A stretch of 64,000 nucleotides of DNA from Cytidiella melzeri (taxonomy: Eukaryota > Basidiomycota > Agaricomycetes > Polyporales > Irpicaceae), in the NCBI GenBank assembly GCA_022592445.1, contig JABYQR010000119.1, positions 1-64,000 of the forward strand, written 5' to 3'. Below the pieces are notes generated by a model. That model was given only the letters and a program-made list of their open reading frames with translations. It was not told the DNA's origin and searched no databases. Every line of letters starts with the position of its first letter. Position 1 is the first letter of the stretch. Below, in pieces: positions 1 to 9,211 of the stretch. The position numbers and the translations under genes are program-made.

Positions 1-30
1 GAGATTTGTTTTGCACACCACTGAGCTGAC

Positions 31-542
31 TGTCACGACCATGCACACTTTTTCCTTTCTTTCCTTTTATTTTCGTTATCCTATCTCAATTTCCTTATCT
101 TATCTTATCGATGGTACATGGCTACTGCATGTGATCAAGTGCATGTGACAGACCGGTCACATGATCATAGAAGGTGCTGGAACATTGTGGAACATTGTAG
201 AACATCGCACCATAGCACACCATACGTTCCCACAGCAGTGTTAGGAGTACAGACCCGGTACCAGGGGTCCTTGTCTGAGATGTATATAAACCCACCCTGT
301 AGCTCCCTAAAGACCTCAGATTCTACCTCCTGGTCTTTAGGTGACGTTCACCTTGTACAAGTCTCATCACTTTGCTAATATATCCTGGTCTTTAGCTCAT
401 TGTAGCTGATCCCTCGTCGTCGTGTCTCCACTCCTCCTCATCACCTATACTCCTGTCGTCATCGTCCACGCGAGTTCGCTCGTCGTTCCTCCCCCTTGTC
501 GTCACTTCCTCGCTCTTCATAGAGTTGGTTGTGTTCTTGACA
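31..542 (+). repeat. 5' LTR of Gypsy-A (LTR-A family)
   Basis: The repeat is 512 bp with TG...CA ends and matches 6654-7171 almost base for base. Solo copies of the family occur at 19283-19789 (+) and 29928-30446 (-). It holds a TATA box and a repeated CCTGGTCTTTAG motif that brackets a possible 55-nt leader intron (341-395). Confidence 0.93.
283..328 (+). promoter_or_regulatory. LTR-A core promoter (TATA box and inferred transcript start)
   Basis: TATATAAA lies at 283-290. About 28 bases downstream, 318-328 reads AGATTCTACCT, which is the exact complement of the site just inside the element at 545-555. The spacing fits transcription starting at about 318. The start site is inferred, not measured. 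Confidence 0.6.
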
Positions 543-544
543 TT

Positions 545-555
545 AGGTAGAATCT
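545..555 (+). promoter_or_regulatory. Candidate self-priming primer-binding site
   Basis: AGGTAGAATCT begins two bases after the 5' LTR end and is a perfect 11-nt reverse complement of 318-328, the inferred 5' end of the transcript. Tf1/sushi-type chromoviruses prime minus-strand synthesis with the first 11 nt of their own RNA, and this arrangement fits that mechanism. I see no obvious tRNA 3'-end complement here. Confidence 0.6.
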
Positions 556-701
556 CCGTACGCTCGCCTGGACGTCGCGCAATCGCACACACCTTTTCCC
601 AAAGTTAAAAAGTTTAGTCCCCCCGGTTACCATACGTTGATGGCCCGACCTTGATCTACATCTCACTCGTGGTGTAGGCCTAAGACATACGCATCGTCGC
701 C

Positions 702-1208
702 GTGTACCCGAGTCCTCTTGAAGCTCGCCGAGAACTACGGAGCAAGCGTCCTCGTCTCTACACAGAAAAAGACCTTGAAGCTATCGCTCCTACGTCTCAC
801 GTCGTCCCCACATCACCCTCTCGCACCCAACTCCCAGCCTTTGACCACGAAAAGTTGCTCGTGACAACGACATTAAAACGTACGCACGAGCGCGCACAAA
901 CACTCTCCGACCGCATGAGAAACCATCTCTCAAGGATCGTACGCTCGGGCACCTGCACCCCTCGACCGACGCGCAAAAACTGTACGCTGACTCCACAAAT
1001 TCCAATCAAGGATCAAGTCGTATCCCAAGCCGAAATGAAGCCACACAACCGCCTCAAATCCTCATCGGAACTTACTCGCGACCGCAACGACCACAGTCAA
1101 GTCAGTTTGCTACTCAACGACAAGCTTCGTACCTCACAGACATACGGAGAAGTACCTCCACCCGCACGCCGGCCCAGCCAAAGCATTGAACTGGGTCTGC
1201 ATCAGTAG
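702..1208 (+). CDS. Leader ORF of Gypsy-A, unknown product
   Basis: A 168-residue ORF lies between the primer-binding site and gag. It is basic and rich in Arg, Ser and Thr, with several RxR clusters, and no enzyme motif is visible. It may be a remnant of the gag N-terminus or leader, since the next recognisable gag sequence starts near 1690 after a stretch with stops in all frames. No homologous ORF is seen in the other Gypsy elements of the window; Gypsy-E has an unrelated 260-codon ORF in the same place. Function unknown, and it may not be a gene. Confidence 0.3.
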   Translation: MYPSPLEARRELRSKRPRLYTEKDLEAIAPTSHVVPTSPSRTQLPAFDHEKLLVTTTLKRTHERAQTLSDRMRNHLSRIVRSGTCTPRPTRKNCTLTPQIPIKDQVVSQAEMKPHNRLKSSSELTRDRNDHSQVSLLLNDKLRTSQTYGEVPPPARRPSQSIELGLHQ

Positions 1209-1689
1209 ACAGATCAACTCACGCAATACGCAAGAGGTTGACAGAGTCACGAGTCGAGTTGCATTTGTAGCAGACGGAGGATATTTTGAGAAACTCCTTT
1301 GTAGTAGATAGCAATCATTGAGTGCGATAATCATTTCCACGTCTTTCGATCCCGACGATCTTCAGGATTGTCACGATAACGAAGAGGACCACGCATAATT
1401 GAAATCTGCGAACAACAGCCGTGTCCAAATCGAAATCAAAAGTTGTAGTATCCCGTCATTTCAGAGAAGGACAACGATACCGTGGATACGTAGCTTGCGA
1501 TAACAGTCAGATACCGTTGATTGTCGGAGTTCCTGAAGAAGTCGAGGTCAATACCAGTTAGTTGTACCAGAAACCACCGGCTCCACAGACGATACCCTCA
1601 TTATTCCTGATCCCATCACTGCCCTGAAACCGTTCCCCCACTCCCACCGCAATGACAACACCCGCGGTTGATCCGCCCTGGTTGCAGCC

Positions 1690-2618
1690 ATTGTAGCTGC
1701 AGTCGCGCAAGCAATGCCAGACCGCAGGTTACGGTCAACAACATGATTCCAAGCCCGATAGATACAAGGGCGAACATGGTCTGACCTGGAGCGTTTTCTG
1801 TCCCAGTGTGAGGCTTACTGGGTGACTGCCAGTATCACGGACGAGAAACCAAGGTCCTGACGGCCATCTATCGTCTGTCGGAGAAAGCTGCCCATGGGCA
1901 ATACCAGTTACAGATACATGGCTGACCACAACGGTGATTTGCCGGCCAATCTTGACACGTGGGCTAAGTCAAAACCGAACTCAAAAGTATTTCGGCGATG
2001 CAACGCCCGAGGATACTGCCATTCGTGAACTGGAGAAGCTCTGTGGAGCTGAAAAGAAGGAAAAGAATGCGCGGGATGTCGGTACATACGTCACTGACTT
2101 CCAGTCATATGTGGGTCGCATCAACGGGTTGAGCGACAAAGACAAGGAGATCCGGTTCATAAAGGGCTCCCTGAATACATCTACGGGCGGCTGGCAACGG
2201 CCGAAGCACCTCCAGCCAATTACCAAAGCTGGATTGATAGGTCCCTGAAAATGGCAGCCGCATATGCCCGCATCAGGGAGACGACGGAAAGAAAACTCCG
2301 TCTGTTCCCCCGTCAACTACGTCGAGACCCACCCAGTCTCAGCCCAGGTTTACTCCGGTTCCCCGTCCTTCCAACGGTCCGGTTCCCATGGAGGTCGATG
2401 CCTCCAAAATGCAACAAGGTCGGCGGTGTTACAACTGTCAAGAGATTACCACCGACCCCAGTCACATCGCACGCACGTGTACCAAACCGGCAGTCCCACG
2501 CCCATCACCTCGTGGACCACGTGTAGCCGCTACCAATGGGGAGACATCCTCTCCTCGGGCCGAAGAAAAGAAGCCTGAGAAGGAAGAAGCGTCAAACTGT
2601 CGGGAGTATCGGAAGTGA
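1690..2618 (+). pseudogene. Gypsy-A gag (capsid/nucleocapsid), frameshifted
   Basis: Capsid-like sequence is spread over several frames. Fragments such as KPDRYKGEHG near 1746, KYFGDATPEDTAIREL near 1985 and the IRFIKGSL segment near 2150 follow the usual Ty3/Gypsy gag order. A nucleocapsid zinc knuckle follows near 2415-2480 (CYNC, then HIARTC). Its spacing is C-x2-C-x8-H-x4-C, four residues longer than the standard C-x2-C-x4-H-x4-C. At least two frame changes are needed to read it through. Gag would form the virus-like particle and bind RNA. The zinc-knuckle frame stops at 2618, overlapping the protease ORF by four bases. Confidence 0.7.
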
Positions 2619-3508
2619 CACTCAAGGCCGTACTAGGAGAACTGGAGAAGTTGAGGGCGGAGAACGCCGACCTCAAAAGAGATTGGAGGAGGGTTTTTGA
2701 TTCGGGCCGTGATTCGAGCTGCGCAAGCACGCGCCCACGTTTACCATGTACTAATAGATTTTCCATACTCGCATCTGATGTACTAGAGACTGGTTCTGAA
2801 TCCGAACATTTTCACGTACCTATCACAGTCTCAGGAGTGCGGAGATCTAAAGAAGTTGCAGCTATGATTGATAGTGGAGCCTCGACACTATTCATTCATA
2901 AACGGTTTGTTCGAGAGCATCGTATTAGGACCCGGAAGTTGAAACAACCCATTCCGGTGTACAACATAGACGGGACCCCAAATCGAGACGGGGCTATTGA
3001 TGAGGTTGCCATTCTCAATATGAGGATAGGAGACCACGAGGAAAGGACCATTTTCACGGTCACTGATATTGGGCCAGAAGACGTGATCATAGGAATTGAT
3101 TGGTTGCGGTATCACAACCCCACCATTGATTGGTACGAAGGTATCATCAGGATGGATGGATGTCCTGATGCATGTAAACCAGAGAAAGGGTTGAGGAAGC
3201 GAAGGAGGTTGCAGCTAAGAGGACAGCTGAGCCTAAACGGAAGAAGAGGACCCGGGATTACGGAAAGTTGTGGAACAACTTCCGTACTTGCCGGTGGATA
3301 CGGAGGAAACCGAAGAAGACCTCGAAGAGACCACGGAAGGTTCAGGAAGTTTGGATGGGGCCGAATCGCCGAAGTTACAGGCACAGGCCACTACTCAGCT
3401 CGGTGGAAAAGAACTCCCCGACGCATTGTACGCACACGTCCGACACCCATGGTACAGAAGGCGAACGTTTGTTCACTCTGGCAGGGTATACGTATTCTAG
3501 TGAACTAG
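2615..3508 (+). CDS. Gypsy-A retropepsin-type aspartic protease region
   Basis: This 297-residue ORF begins with a coiled, charged segment. It continues into a retroviral-type protease with the catalytic motif MIDSGAST near residues 87-94 and the flap/second-half signature GIDWLRYHNPTIDW near residue 182, both typical of Ty3/Gypsy proteases. The enzyme cuts the Gag-Pol polyprotein. The last 90 or so residues are Arg-rich and probably out of frame, because the RT-bearing frame (ORF 3268-3846) overlaps this ORF from 3268. The active-site Asp-Ser-Gly is intact. Confidence 0.8.
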   Translation: MTLKAVLGELEKLRAENADLKRDWRRVFDSGRDSSCASTRPRLPCTNRFSILASDVLETGSESEHFHVPITVSGVRRSKEVAAMIDSGASTLFIHKRFVREHRIRTRKLKQPIPVYNIDGTPNRDGAIDEVAILNMRIGDHEERTIFTVTDIGPEDVIIGIDWLRYHNPTIDWYEGIIRMDGCPDACKPEKGLRKRRRLQLRGQLSLNGRRGPGITESCGTTSVLAGGYGGNRRRPRRDHGRFRKFGWGRIAEVTGTGHYSARWKRTPRRIVRTRPTPMVQKANVCSLWQGIRILVN

Positions 3509-4130
3509 CGGAGGTTGAGAACTGGGTGAAACCGGTGAAAACCTTTGAGGAGATGGTGCCTGAGCAATATCGACGACATGCTCACATTTTCTCTGAAACG
3601 GAATCTCAACGACTTCCAGAACACAAGTCGTACGACCATGCAATTGAGTTGATTCCGGAAGCAAAAGGATTCCACGCAAAGGTTTACCCGCTATCACACC
3701 CTGAGCAAGAAGAGCTTGATAAGTTTATCCAAGAGAATCTAGAGAAAGGGTACATTCGACCGTCGAAGTCCCCAATGGCGTCACCCTTCTTCTTTGTCAA
3801 AAAAAGGATGGGAAGTTACGCCCGGTTCAGGACTATCGAAAGTTGAACGAGGTCACCATCAAGAACAGATATCCATTACCATTAATTTCTGAACTCATGG
3901 ATAGACTAAGAGGGGCTAAGTTCTTCACTAAGCTGGACGTCAGATGGGGATACAATAATGTCCGCATCAAGGAAGGCGATGAACACAAGGCTGCATTTGT
4001 CACCAACCGAGGACTGTTTGAACCCACGGTCATGTTCTTTGGTCTTACCAATTCCCCGGCCACATTCCAGAACATGATGAACGACATCTTTGCTGATCTT
4101 ATTGCTGAGGCAAGGTCACCGTCTACCTAG
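3268..4130 (+). pseudogene. Gypsy-A reverse transcriptase, N-terminal half, two frame breaks
   Basis: The frame 3268-3846 carries the RT entry ([20 protein letters not shown]) and then loses register at an A7 run (3799-3805). One more A would give the expected KKKDG and join it to the next frame. Frame 3843-4130 continues with [28 protein letters not shown] and [13 protein letters not shown], all canonical RT motifs. It stops at 4130, where one missing G (GAGGCAAGG) breaks the frame just before the catalytic YLDD (4124-4135 in the third frame). All catalytic residues are present, so only the single-base losses disable it. Confidence 0.85.
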
Positions 4131-4174
4131 ATGATATCCTCATCTATTCCAAGGAGATCTCCGAGCACCGCGAG

Positions 4175-5620
4175 GTGGTACATGAAGTTCTGAGACGGCT
4201 CAGACAACATGATCTGTTTCTTAAACCGGAGAAATGCGAATTTGAGCGTTCAGAGACAGAATATCTTGGTGTTATCATTGGTCACAATCAGTTACGCATG
4301 GACCCTGTCAAAGTAAAGGCAGTGGCTGAGTGGCCTGTACCGCAGAATGTCTCCGATATTCGCCGATTCCGTGGGTTTGCAAACTTCTACCGGAGATTCA
4401 TCAAGGACTTCGGAAAGATATGTAAGCCCTTAGACCGTCTCACGGGCAAGGTTCCTTGGAAATGGGGTCCTGAAGAACAGTCGGCGTTTGATGAACTCCG
4501 CCGACGATTTGTGGAAGCGCCGGTATTGGCCATGTGGAGTTTTGATAGACCCACACGTTTGGAAACGGATGCATCCGGGTATGCAATGGGAGGGGTATTG
4601 GAACAACAAGCCGAAGACGGCACGTGGCATCCAGTAGCCTATCGGTCTGAAGGCATGACTGAGACTGAACGAAACTATGAGATCTACGACCGAGAACTCA
4701 TGGCAATTGTACGAGCCCTTGAAGACTGGCGTCATTACTTGGAAGGGCTACCAGAGAAATTCCCTATCTTCTCTGACCACAAGAACCTCGAGTACTGGAA
4801 GACAGCTCGTAACTTGACACGCCGTCAAGCACGTTGGTCGTTATTTCTCTCACGTTTCAACTTTGAGATCATCCCAAAACCCGGGAAATCTATGGGAAAG
4901 TCGGATTCCATGTCACGATTGGGTCAACACGAGGTCAAAGATGAAGAAGACAATCTGTCACGAGTAGTCTTAGCACCTGAGGTGTTCCGAGCTGCTGCTT
5001 CTCAACGTGGACAAGCTAGTGTACAACCAGACAGAGACTTGTTGAAACGTATCCGTGAATGTTCTCTTCGAGAGACCGAGGTGGCAGAAGCACTTGCCAA
5101 AGTCAAGAAACTCGGACCTCGTCTTCTTAGCCGCGGACTCGAAGAGTGGAACGTGGAGAATGGACTGTTGTTGTTCCGGGGAAAAGTTTACGTCCCTAAA
5201 GATGACGAGATCCGAAAGGAACTAGTTCGGAGGCACCATGACTTACCTGCTGCCGGACATCCGGGCAGGTACAAAACACTGGAGTTACTATCTCGGAACT
5301 ACTGGTGGCCCAGCATGACACGCTTTGTCAATGACTATGTAGACACGTGTGACACCTGTCAAAGAACCAAGACATACCCCGCCCCACCACGTGGTCCACT
5401 CAATCCACTAGATCCGCCCAATGCCCCATGGGAAAGCGTTACCACGGACTTCATTGTCAAATTACCGCCATGTAAAGGATACGATTCTATCACAGTCGTA
5501 GTTGATCGGACAACAGCGCAGGTGCATTGCTATCCATCACGAGAAAGCATGAAAACTCCCGAACACGTGCAGGACTATATCGCAAACGTGTTTCGACTCC
5601 ATGGGTACCTCGCCAGATGA
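4175..5620 (+). CDS. Gypsy-A pol: RT thumb, RNase H and integrase N-terminus
   Basis: A 481-residue ORF, open in frame from just before YLDD. It carries the RT thumb with FLKPEKCEF (residue 15 on) and RRFRGFANFYRRF, then RNase H (TDASGYAMGG near residue 131 and the SDHKNLEYW segment near 205), then the integrase HHCC zinc-binding domain (HH...C-x2-C, residues about 352-390) and the first catalytic Asp of the integrase core in TDFIVKLPP. It ends at 5620, where a missing G in CATGGGTACC shifts the frame. The rest of integrase is in the overlapping next frame. It would act in reverse transcription and integration. Confidence 0.85.
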   Translation: MVHEVLRRLRQHDLFLKPEKCEFERSETEYLGVIIGHNQLRMDPVKVKAVAEWPVPQNVSDIRRFRGFANFYRRFIKDFGKICKPLDRLTGKVPWKWGPEEQSAFDELRRRFVEAPVLAMWSFDRPTRLETDASGYAMGGVLEQQAEDGTWHPVAYRSEGMTETERNYEIYDRELMAIVRALEDWRHYLEGLPEKFPIFSDHKNLEYWKTARNLTRRQARWSLFLSRFNFEIIPKPGKSMGKSDSMSRLGQHEVKDEEDNLSRVVLAPEVFRAAASQRGQASVQPDRDLLKRIRECSLRETEVAEALAKVKKLGPRLLSRGLEEWNVENGLLLFRGKVYVPKDDEIRKELVRRHHDLPAAGHPGRYKTLELLSRNYWWPSMTRFVNDYVDTCDTCQRTKTYPAPPRGPLNPLDPPNAPWESVTTDFIVKLPPCKGYDSITVVVDRTTAQVHCYPSRESMKTPEHVQDYIANVFRLHGYLAR

Positions 5621-6642
5621 TCTCAGACCGCGGATCGGTATTTGCGTCCAAGTTTCTCCGTGCTATCTACGATGCACTCGGAGTAAAGTCGTCTATGTCC
5701 ACTGCGTACCATCCTCAGACAGATGGTAAAACCGAACGTATGAATCAAGAAATAGAACAGTATCTCAGAGTGTTCTGCTCCTTCAGACAGGATGACTGGG
5801 TAGACTGGTTGCCAATTGCGGAGTTTGCGCTTAATAGCCGCGTACACTCGTCCACCGGGAAGGCTCCCTTTGAACTGATCTATGGGTATCTACCGGAATT
5901 CCAGGTGCCTTTGAATCCAGTATCAAACGTTCCCGCAGCAGACGAACGCCTTCGAGCGCTCCGAGAAGCCCAAGAAGACGCCAAAGCTGCACTACAGCTC
6001 ACGGCGGAACGCATGAAACGATTCTACGATCACGGAGTTACAAAGGCCCCGCAGTTTAAAGTTGGTGACAAGGTTTATGTGGAACGCGAGAAGCATCCAA
6101 AGGAACAGCCGGTGGCAAAGCTAGCACCAAAACGAGATGGTCCCTATGAGATCTTAGAAAAGATTGGGGATTTGAACTACCGGGTTAAGCTTACCATCCG
6201 GGACAAGCGCCACCCGGTGTTCCATGTGGATAGGTTGCGACCAGCCAAGACGGCAAGTTTGGTCCCTAATCGGGAATTTCCTGAACCTGAACCAATTGTG
6301 GTAGACGAAGAAGAGGAGTACGAGGTAGAACAGATTCTTGATTCAAGGATCTTTGGTCGAAAGAAGGAATTCCAGTATCGCGTCAAGTGGAAAGGATACC
6401 CAGATTCAGAAAACTCCTGGGAACCCGCAACCAACGTTACTCATGCTGATGAAGCGGTTAAAGACTTCCACAGACGGCACCCAGGAGCTCCACGACCAAT
6501 CGCTGCATCTCTATTCTTGGCGATGAATTTTCGACCAATCAACGAGAATTTTGAGAAACTACCTTCCGAAACTCTACGACACGTATCCTTGTGGGAAGAC
6601 GGAAAAGACTCGACTCCTGCCTTCCGGAGAAAAGGCCTTTAG
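5527..6642 (+). CDS. Gypsy-A integrase core/C-terminus with chromodomain
   Basis: The functional part starts near 5610. It has the second integrase Asp in ISDRGSVFAS, the YHPQTDGKTERMNQ motif and the catalytic Glu in the following helix. A GPY/F-like module follows (LAPKRDGPYEIL near residue 200). A chromodomain comes at residues about 270-325 (YEVEQILDS, then the YRVKWKGYPDSENSWEP motif). The chromodomain is thought to tether integrase to modified histones and so choose target sites. The ORF ends 11 bases before the 3' LTR and is followed by the polypurine tract. Confidence 0.88.
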   Translation: MLSITRKHENSRTRAGLYRKRVSTPWVPRQMISDRGSVFASKFLRAIYDALGVKSSMSTAYHPQTDGKTERMNQEIEQYLRVFCSFRQDDWVDWLPIAEFALNSRVHSSTGKAPFELIYGYLPEFQVPLNPVSNVPAADERLRALREAQEDAKAALQLTAERMKRFYDHGVTKAPQFKVGDKVYVEREKHPKEQPVAKLAPKRDGPYEILEKIGDLNYRVKLTIRDKRHPVFHVDRLRPAKTASLVPNREFPEPEPIVVDEEEEYEVEQILDSRIFGRKKEFQYRVKWKGYPDSENSWEPATNVTHADEAVKDFHRRHPGAPRPIAASLFLAMNFRPINENFEKLPSETLRHVSLWEDGKDSTPAFRRKGL

Positions 6643-6653
6643 GAGGGGGGTAA

Positions 6654-7171
6654 TGTCACGACCATGCACACTTTTTCCTTTCTTTTCCTTTTATTTTCGT
6701 TATCCTACCTTCTCAATTTCCTTATCTTATCTTATCGATGGTACATGGCTACTGCATGTGATCAAGTGCATGTGACAGACCGGTCACATGATCATAGAAG
6801 GTGCTGGAACATTGTGGAACATTGTAGAACATCGCACCATAGCACACCATACGTTCCCACGCAGTGTTAGGAGTACAGACCCGGTACCAGGGGTCCTTGT
6901 CTGAGATGTATATAAACTCACCCTGTAGCTCCCTAAAGACCTCAGATTCTACCTCCTGGTCTTTAGGTGACGTCCACCTTGTACAAGTCTCATCACTTTG
7001 CTAATATATCCTGGTCTTTAGCTCATTGTCAGCTGATCCCTCGTCGTCGTGTCTCCACTCCTCCTCATCACCTATACTCCTTTCGTCATCGTCCACGCGA
7101 GTTCGCTCGTCGTTCCTCCCCCCTTGTCGTCACTCCCTCGCTCTTCATAGAGTTGGGTTGTGTTCCTGACA
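6654..7171 (+). repeat. 3' LTR of Gypsy-A
   Basis: The repeat is 518 bp with TG...CA ends, nearly identical to 31-542. Small differences include a CTTCTC-containing insertion near 6710 and a missing base near 6861. It is preceded by the purine run AGGAGGGGGG (6641-6650), the plus-strand primer, and followed by the target duplication CTGAC. Confidence 0.93.
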
Positions 7172-7206
7172 CTGACAAGCTCACCACACATTGTCACACA
7201 GTCACC

Positions 7207-7986
7207 ATGCCCCTTTCCCGCTACTTTGCTGCTAGGTCTGGCCGCAAGGCCCCCTACTCCATCCCTATCCGCAATGAAGTCACTGGACTTCAAGAACGCC
7301 TCACAGTCTCCAAGGAGACTCTCAACAAGTTCAAAGACACTGGCAAGCCTCACCGTGTCAAGTACCCTGACAACAAGCCTCTCATCAAGAGGATTGATCT
7401 CGAAGAGCAAGCTCGCACCACCATTGAGCATGAGGAGAACCAAGCTCATATGTAACAGCTTTCTAGCCTCATGTCTCAGCAAAGTCTTCTTGATAGAATT
7501 AAGAAGCAGGAGAAGGAGAAAGCTGAAAAGCTTACTCTTCTTCAGCAACTCGAGGATCGAAACAGGCATACTCATGTTTCCACTCCCACTCCTCTTCCTG
7601 CCAACCTCCACCTCCGTAAAACAAAGCTTATGCTTCATCAACGGGAGTTTGAACCAATGGTCACAGCAGCCTGTCAAAGGCTTGAACATGTACTCAAGAA
7701 GCTGGATGCATCCTTCTCAAGTGGTGGGCAATCTTCTAATCACCAGCTCAACACTCGTCAAGAAAAAGCCCAGCTGCTGATTGGTCATGTCTTCATGACT
7801 GAACAGTGGTTTAAGGAGAATCACACAGACAAGATGTCAAATAGAGAATGGAGGATGTTAAAGAAGGACTTGAAGAGTTTGGGCAGGATTAGTTTTGTAG
7901 ACATACATCAGAGATGGGGTTATATCTTAGAGCTACTAGAAGGGCTGTGCAAAATGAATGCCTTTGTATATGCGGAAATGGAATAG
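7207..7986 (+). pseudogene. ORF upstream of Gypsy-E gag, interrupted by one stop
   Basis: A single reading frame of 260 codons runs from the ATG at 7207 to the TAG at 7984-7986, with one in-frame TAA at 7453-7455. The first part (MPLSRYFAARSGRKAPYSIP) is basic and may be a helix-turn-helix-like region. The middle is a charged coiled coil (KKQEKEKAEKLTLLQQLEDR). The C-terminal part has many Trp and aromatic residues. I do not recognise the family. It may be an accessory ORF before gag, or a gene captured in the leader. Only one stop in 260 codons suggests it coded until recently. Confidence 0.45.
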
Positions 7987-8132
7987 AATGTATGGGCTGA
8001 CAAGCCTCATTTTACTCGGTGACAACTTTCTGAAAAGGATTTAATGTGTGAAAACAACTCTGACAAGAGTTCAATGCGTGAAAAGTGGTGTTTCTCTTCT
8101 TCTTATACCAGAAATAGTATTTCGCTTATCCT
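7987..8132 (+). other. Short spacer before Gypsy-E gag
   Basis: Non-coding spacer with the near-repeat TGTGTGAAAACAACTCTGACAAG / TGCGTGAAAAGTGG. No other signal seen. Confidence 0.
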
Positions 8133-9211
8133 TTGCTAACTAAGAAAATGAAAGCAATGGCCTCTCAATCCAACGCCGGATCCAGCACCACCCCTGCTGC
8201 TGCTGCCAACCTCACTCACTCTGTTCCTTTTGGCAAAATTGCACCAATTGTTTACAACCCTTCTGTTGAAAACTTTGAGCAGCACATCTTCCATAATCTG
8301 AACACGGCCCAAAGGGCCTTTACTTGCACGATTGAAGGAGGAGCAACTACTGCCATCGTTTACAACATGATGAATCAGATGGTCCTTATCTGGAACAATC
8401 AGTTGTCATTGCTGGAGGATAACCTCCAGCAATATGTCAACAAGGTTACTCAAGACCTCTCTTTGCAGTCCGCTGCAGACACGCAAGTCCAGCAGATGGA
8501 CAATGATCTGGATATGGTTAAAAAAACAATCACTAACGTGGTCAACCAGATTAATCAGCTTCCCTTGTCTCAAGGACAAGGAGGATCCTTGCGCCAGCCC
8601 AAGATTGGCAAACCTCCGGAGTTCAACGGCACTGACGGCAAGGTCAAGTTCAACGAGTGGTTGAACAAGATCTCTCTGTGGCTTGTCCACAAGAACGTTG
8701 CTACTGACAGGCAACGTATTGCCGTCACAATGAACCGGCTCTCAGGTGCAGCAGCTCAATACATAAGGACACGTCCACTCCCATGAAGGTGGATGCGGCA
8801 GATAAGAAGAAGAAGAATAATAACAAGCGGAAGGGCAAAGAGGTGAATTCGACTGAAAAGTTGGAAGATTTCTGTCACATTCACAAGTCCAAAGGACATA
8901 ACACAGACAAATGTAACCTCAACAGCCTTAAGAAGAAGCCCAATGATAAGAGGAAGGAAGGGAAGAAGGATGGCAAGTCTTTGGTGCCAAAAAGAATTTG
9001 GGCAGCAGATGCCGAGGACTCTGGGACGGACAGTGAGGCCAAGACCCCTAAGGCCTCGTTGTCTAAAACCAGAAATGTTAATACCACGCACCTAGAATTG
9101 GCGGCTCACATCGAGGAGGTTCCAATAGAAGATGATGAACCTTCAACTCCTCACCTGTTCCCTGACAAGGGTAAAGGGAAAAAGCCATCCAAGGGCAATC
9201 ATTTTTTCTGA
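8133..9211 (+). pseudogene. Gypsy-E gag with internal deletion
   Basis: The first frame (8133-8786) has an Ala/Ser-rich N-terminus, a long helical segment and the Ty3/Gypsy capsid start PKIGKPPEFNGTDGKVKFN near residue 180. It breaks off near 8784 in the capsid domain. A second frame (8783-9211) resumes in the basic nucleocapsid tail, with a C-x2-H-x4-GH-x4-C zinc-knuckle variant (FCHIHKSKGHNTDKC, residues about 31-45). It then has acidic and Lys-rich segments. The C-terminal half of capsid is missing, so an internal deletion at 8775-8790 joins the two parts. Confidence 0.7.

Larger units (their letters stand above)
31..7171 (+). mobile_element. Gypsy-A: complete chromodomain Ty3/Gypsy LTR retrotransposon
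   Basis: Two LTRs (31-542 and 6654-7171) begin TGTCACG and end TGACA and differ by only a few changes. The 5-bp sequence CTGAC directly precedes the first (26-30) and follows the second (7172-7176), so this is an original insertion with its target duplication. Between them lie, in order, a short leader ORF, gag, aspartic protease, reverse transcriptase, RNase H, integrase and a C-terminal chromodomain, the layout of fungal chromoviruses. A polypurine tract (6641-6650) sits just before the 3' LTR. Gag and pol are broken by single-base changes, so this copy is probably non-autonomous although it looks young. Confidence 0.92.
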
